DNA from: an uncultured Eubacterium sp.
Lineage (GTDB): Bacteria > Bacillota > Clostridia > Lachnospirales > Lachnospiraceae
DNA: 53,423 nucleotides
Direction: 5' to 3'
NCBI GenBank assembly: GCA_947642745.1
Contig: CANRTU010000032.1
Coordinates: 1 to 53,423 of the forward strand
Under the pieces are notes generated by a model. It saw only the letters and a program-made list of their open reading frames with translations, made no database searches and was not told the origin of the DNA. A program made the position numbers and the translations under genes. Below, piece by piece: positions 53,336 through 53,423 of this stretch. The first letter of the stretch is position 1; each line of letters begins with the position of its first letter.

Positions 53336-53423
53336 AAGACAACAGTAGCAGAAAACCTTGAAAAAGCGCAATGTCATTAACTTAAGGAAAAGAACAATAC
53401 CGGATGTCTTTACACCCATTCAT

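Noticed and set aside
1..53423. tRNA or rRNA genes
   Set aside because: No cloverleaf with a GTTCGA-like arm or conserved rRNA sequence was noticed on either strand.

Overview
The window looks like chromosome of a spore-forming, gut-type Lachnospiraceae (Clostridium cluster XIVa). Evidence: spoIIGA-sigE and sigG genes, a cotJC-like spore-coat fragment, GHKL/LytTR and BceRS-like two-component systems, an oppBCDFA operon, a CmpB-type permease, mid-range GC, and strong AGGAGG-like ribosome binding sites. No rRNA, tRNA, CRISPR array or intact IS transposase was found.

Layout. 1-2 kb: a DUF1848 radical-SAM-like protein and a GNAT acetyltransferase. 2.2-6.2 kb: a LytTR response regulator and two GHKL sensor kinases, the second frameshifted. 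6.3-9.4 kb: the fossil of a very large exonuclease/RecQ/UvrD helicase that has lost both nucleotide-binding segments. 9.4-14.3 kb: an esterase, an HPr-like small protein, an AmmeMemoRadiSam radical SAM enzyme and a GH13 alpha-glucosidase. 14.3-15.2 kb: an AAA-ATPase-like pseudogene. 15.3-21.7 kb: oligopeptide ABC transporter operon oppBCDFA, with a consensus promoter, a terminator-like leader hairpin and a hairpin before oppA. 21.7-24.2 kb: a tandem array of terminator-bearing repeats, then marR and a MATE efflux pump with a palindromic operator on a consensus promoter. 24.9-27.4 kb: spoIIGA-sigE behind a Spo0A-type promoter, and sigG on the opposite strand. 28-32 kb: a VanR-like regulator and a 1018-residue histidine kinase with a repetitive C-terminal tail. 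32.5-38.2 kb: a two-domain CmpB permease, a frameshifted membrane glycerophosphodiesterase and a BceRS-like pair. 38.3-43.1 kb: small proteins (DUF2164, DUF1349, DUF1835, rhodanese, GNAT) mixed with remnants of a flippase and a MobA/MobL relaxase. 43.1-49.0 kb: an HTH regulator, a transmembrane Ser/Thr kinase, a secreted GLUG/Big2 protein with a 12-G tract, and a potassium channel with a C-terminal RyR-like domain. 49.1-53.4 kb: azlCD, a GNAT, a split alpha/beta hydrolase, a TetR remnant and a cotJC remnant.

The most striking non-coding content is repetitive DNA. At least eleven intergenic copies of one element (called repeat A here) carry terminal inverted repeats with core GAGCGTGTTTGAAAAATGC and internal CCCTGAAGGG palindromes, and look like a MITE family. 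One copy is interrupted by a second 181-bp MITE-like element with 21-bp inverted ends and a perfect 9-bp target duplication. Three other repeat types occur: repeat B (tandem units ending in terminator hairpins), repeat C (hairpin plus conserved tail in front of two signalling genes) and a 68-bp tandem repeat. Many genes are frameshifted or internally deleted, so this is either a decaying genome segment or, in part, a draft with indel errors. Product names come from reading the translated sequences; no database search was run.
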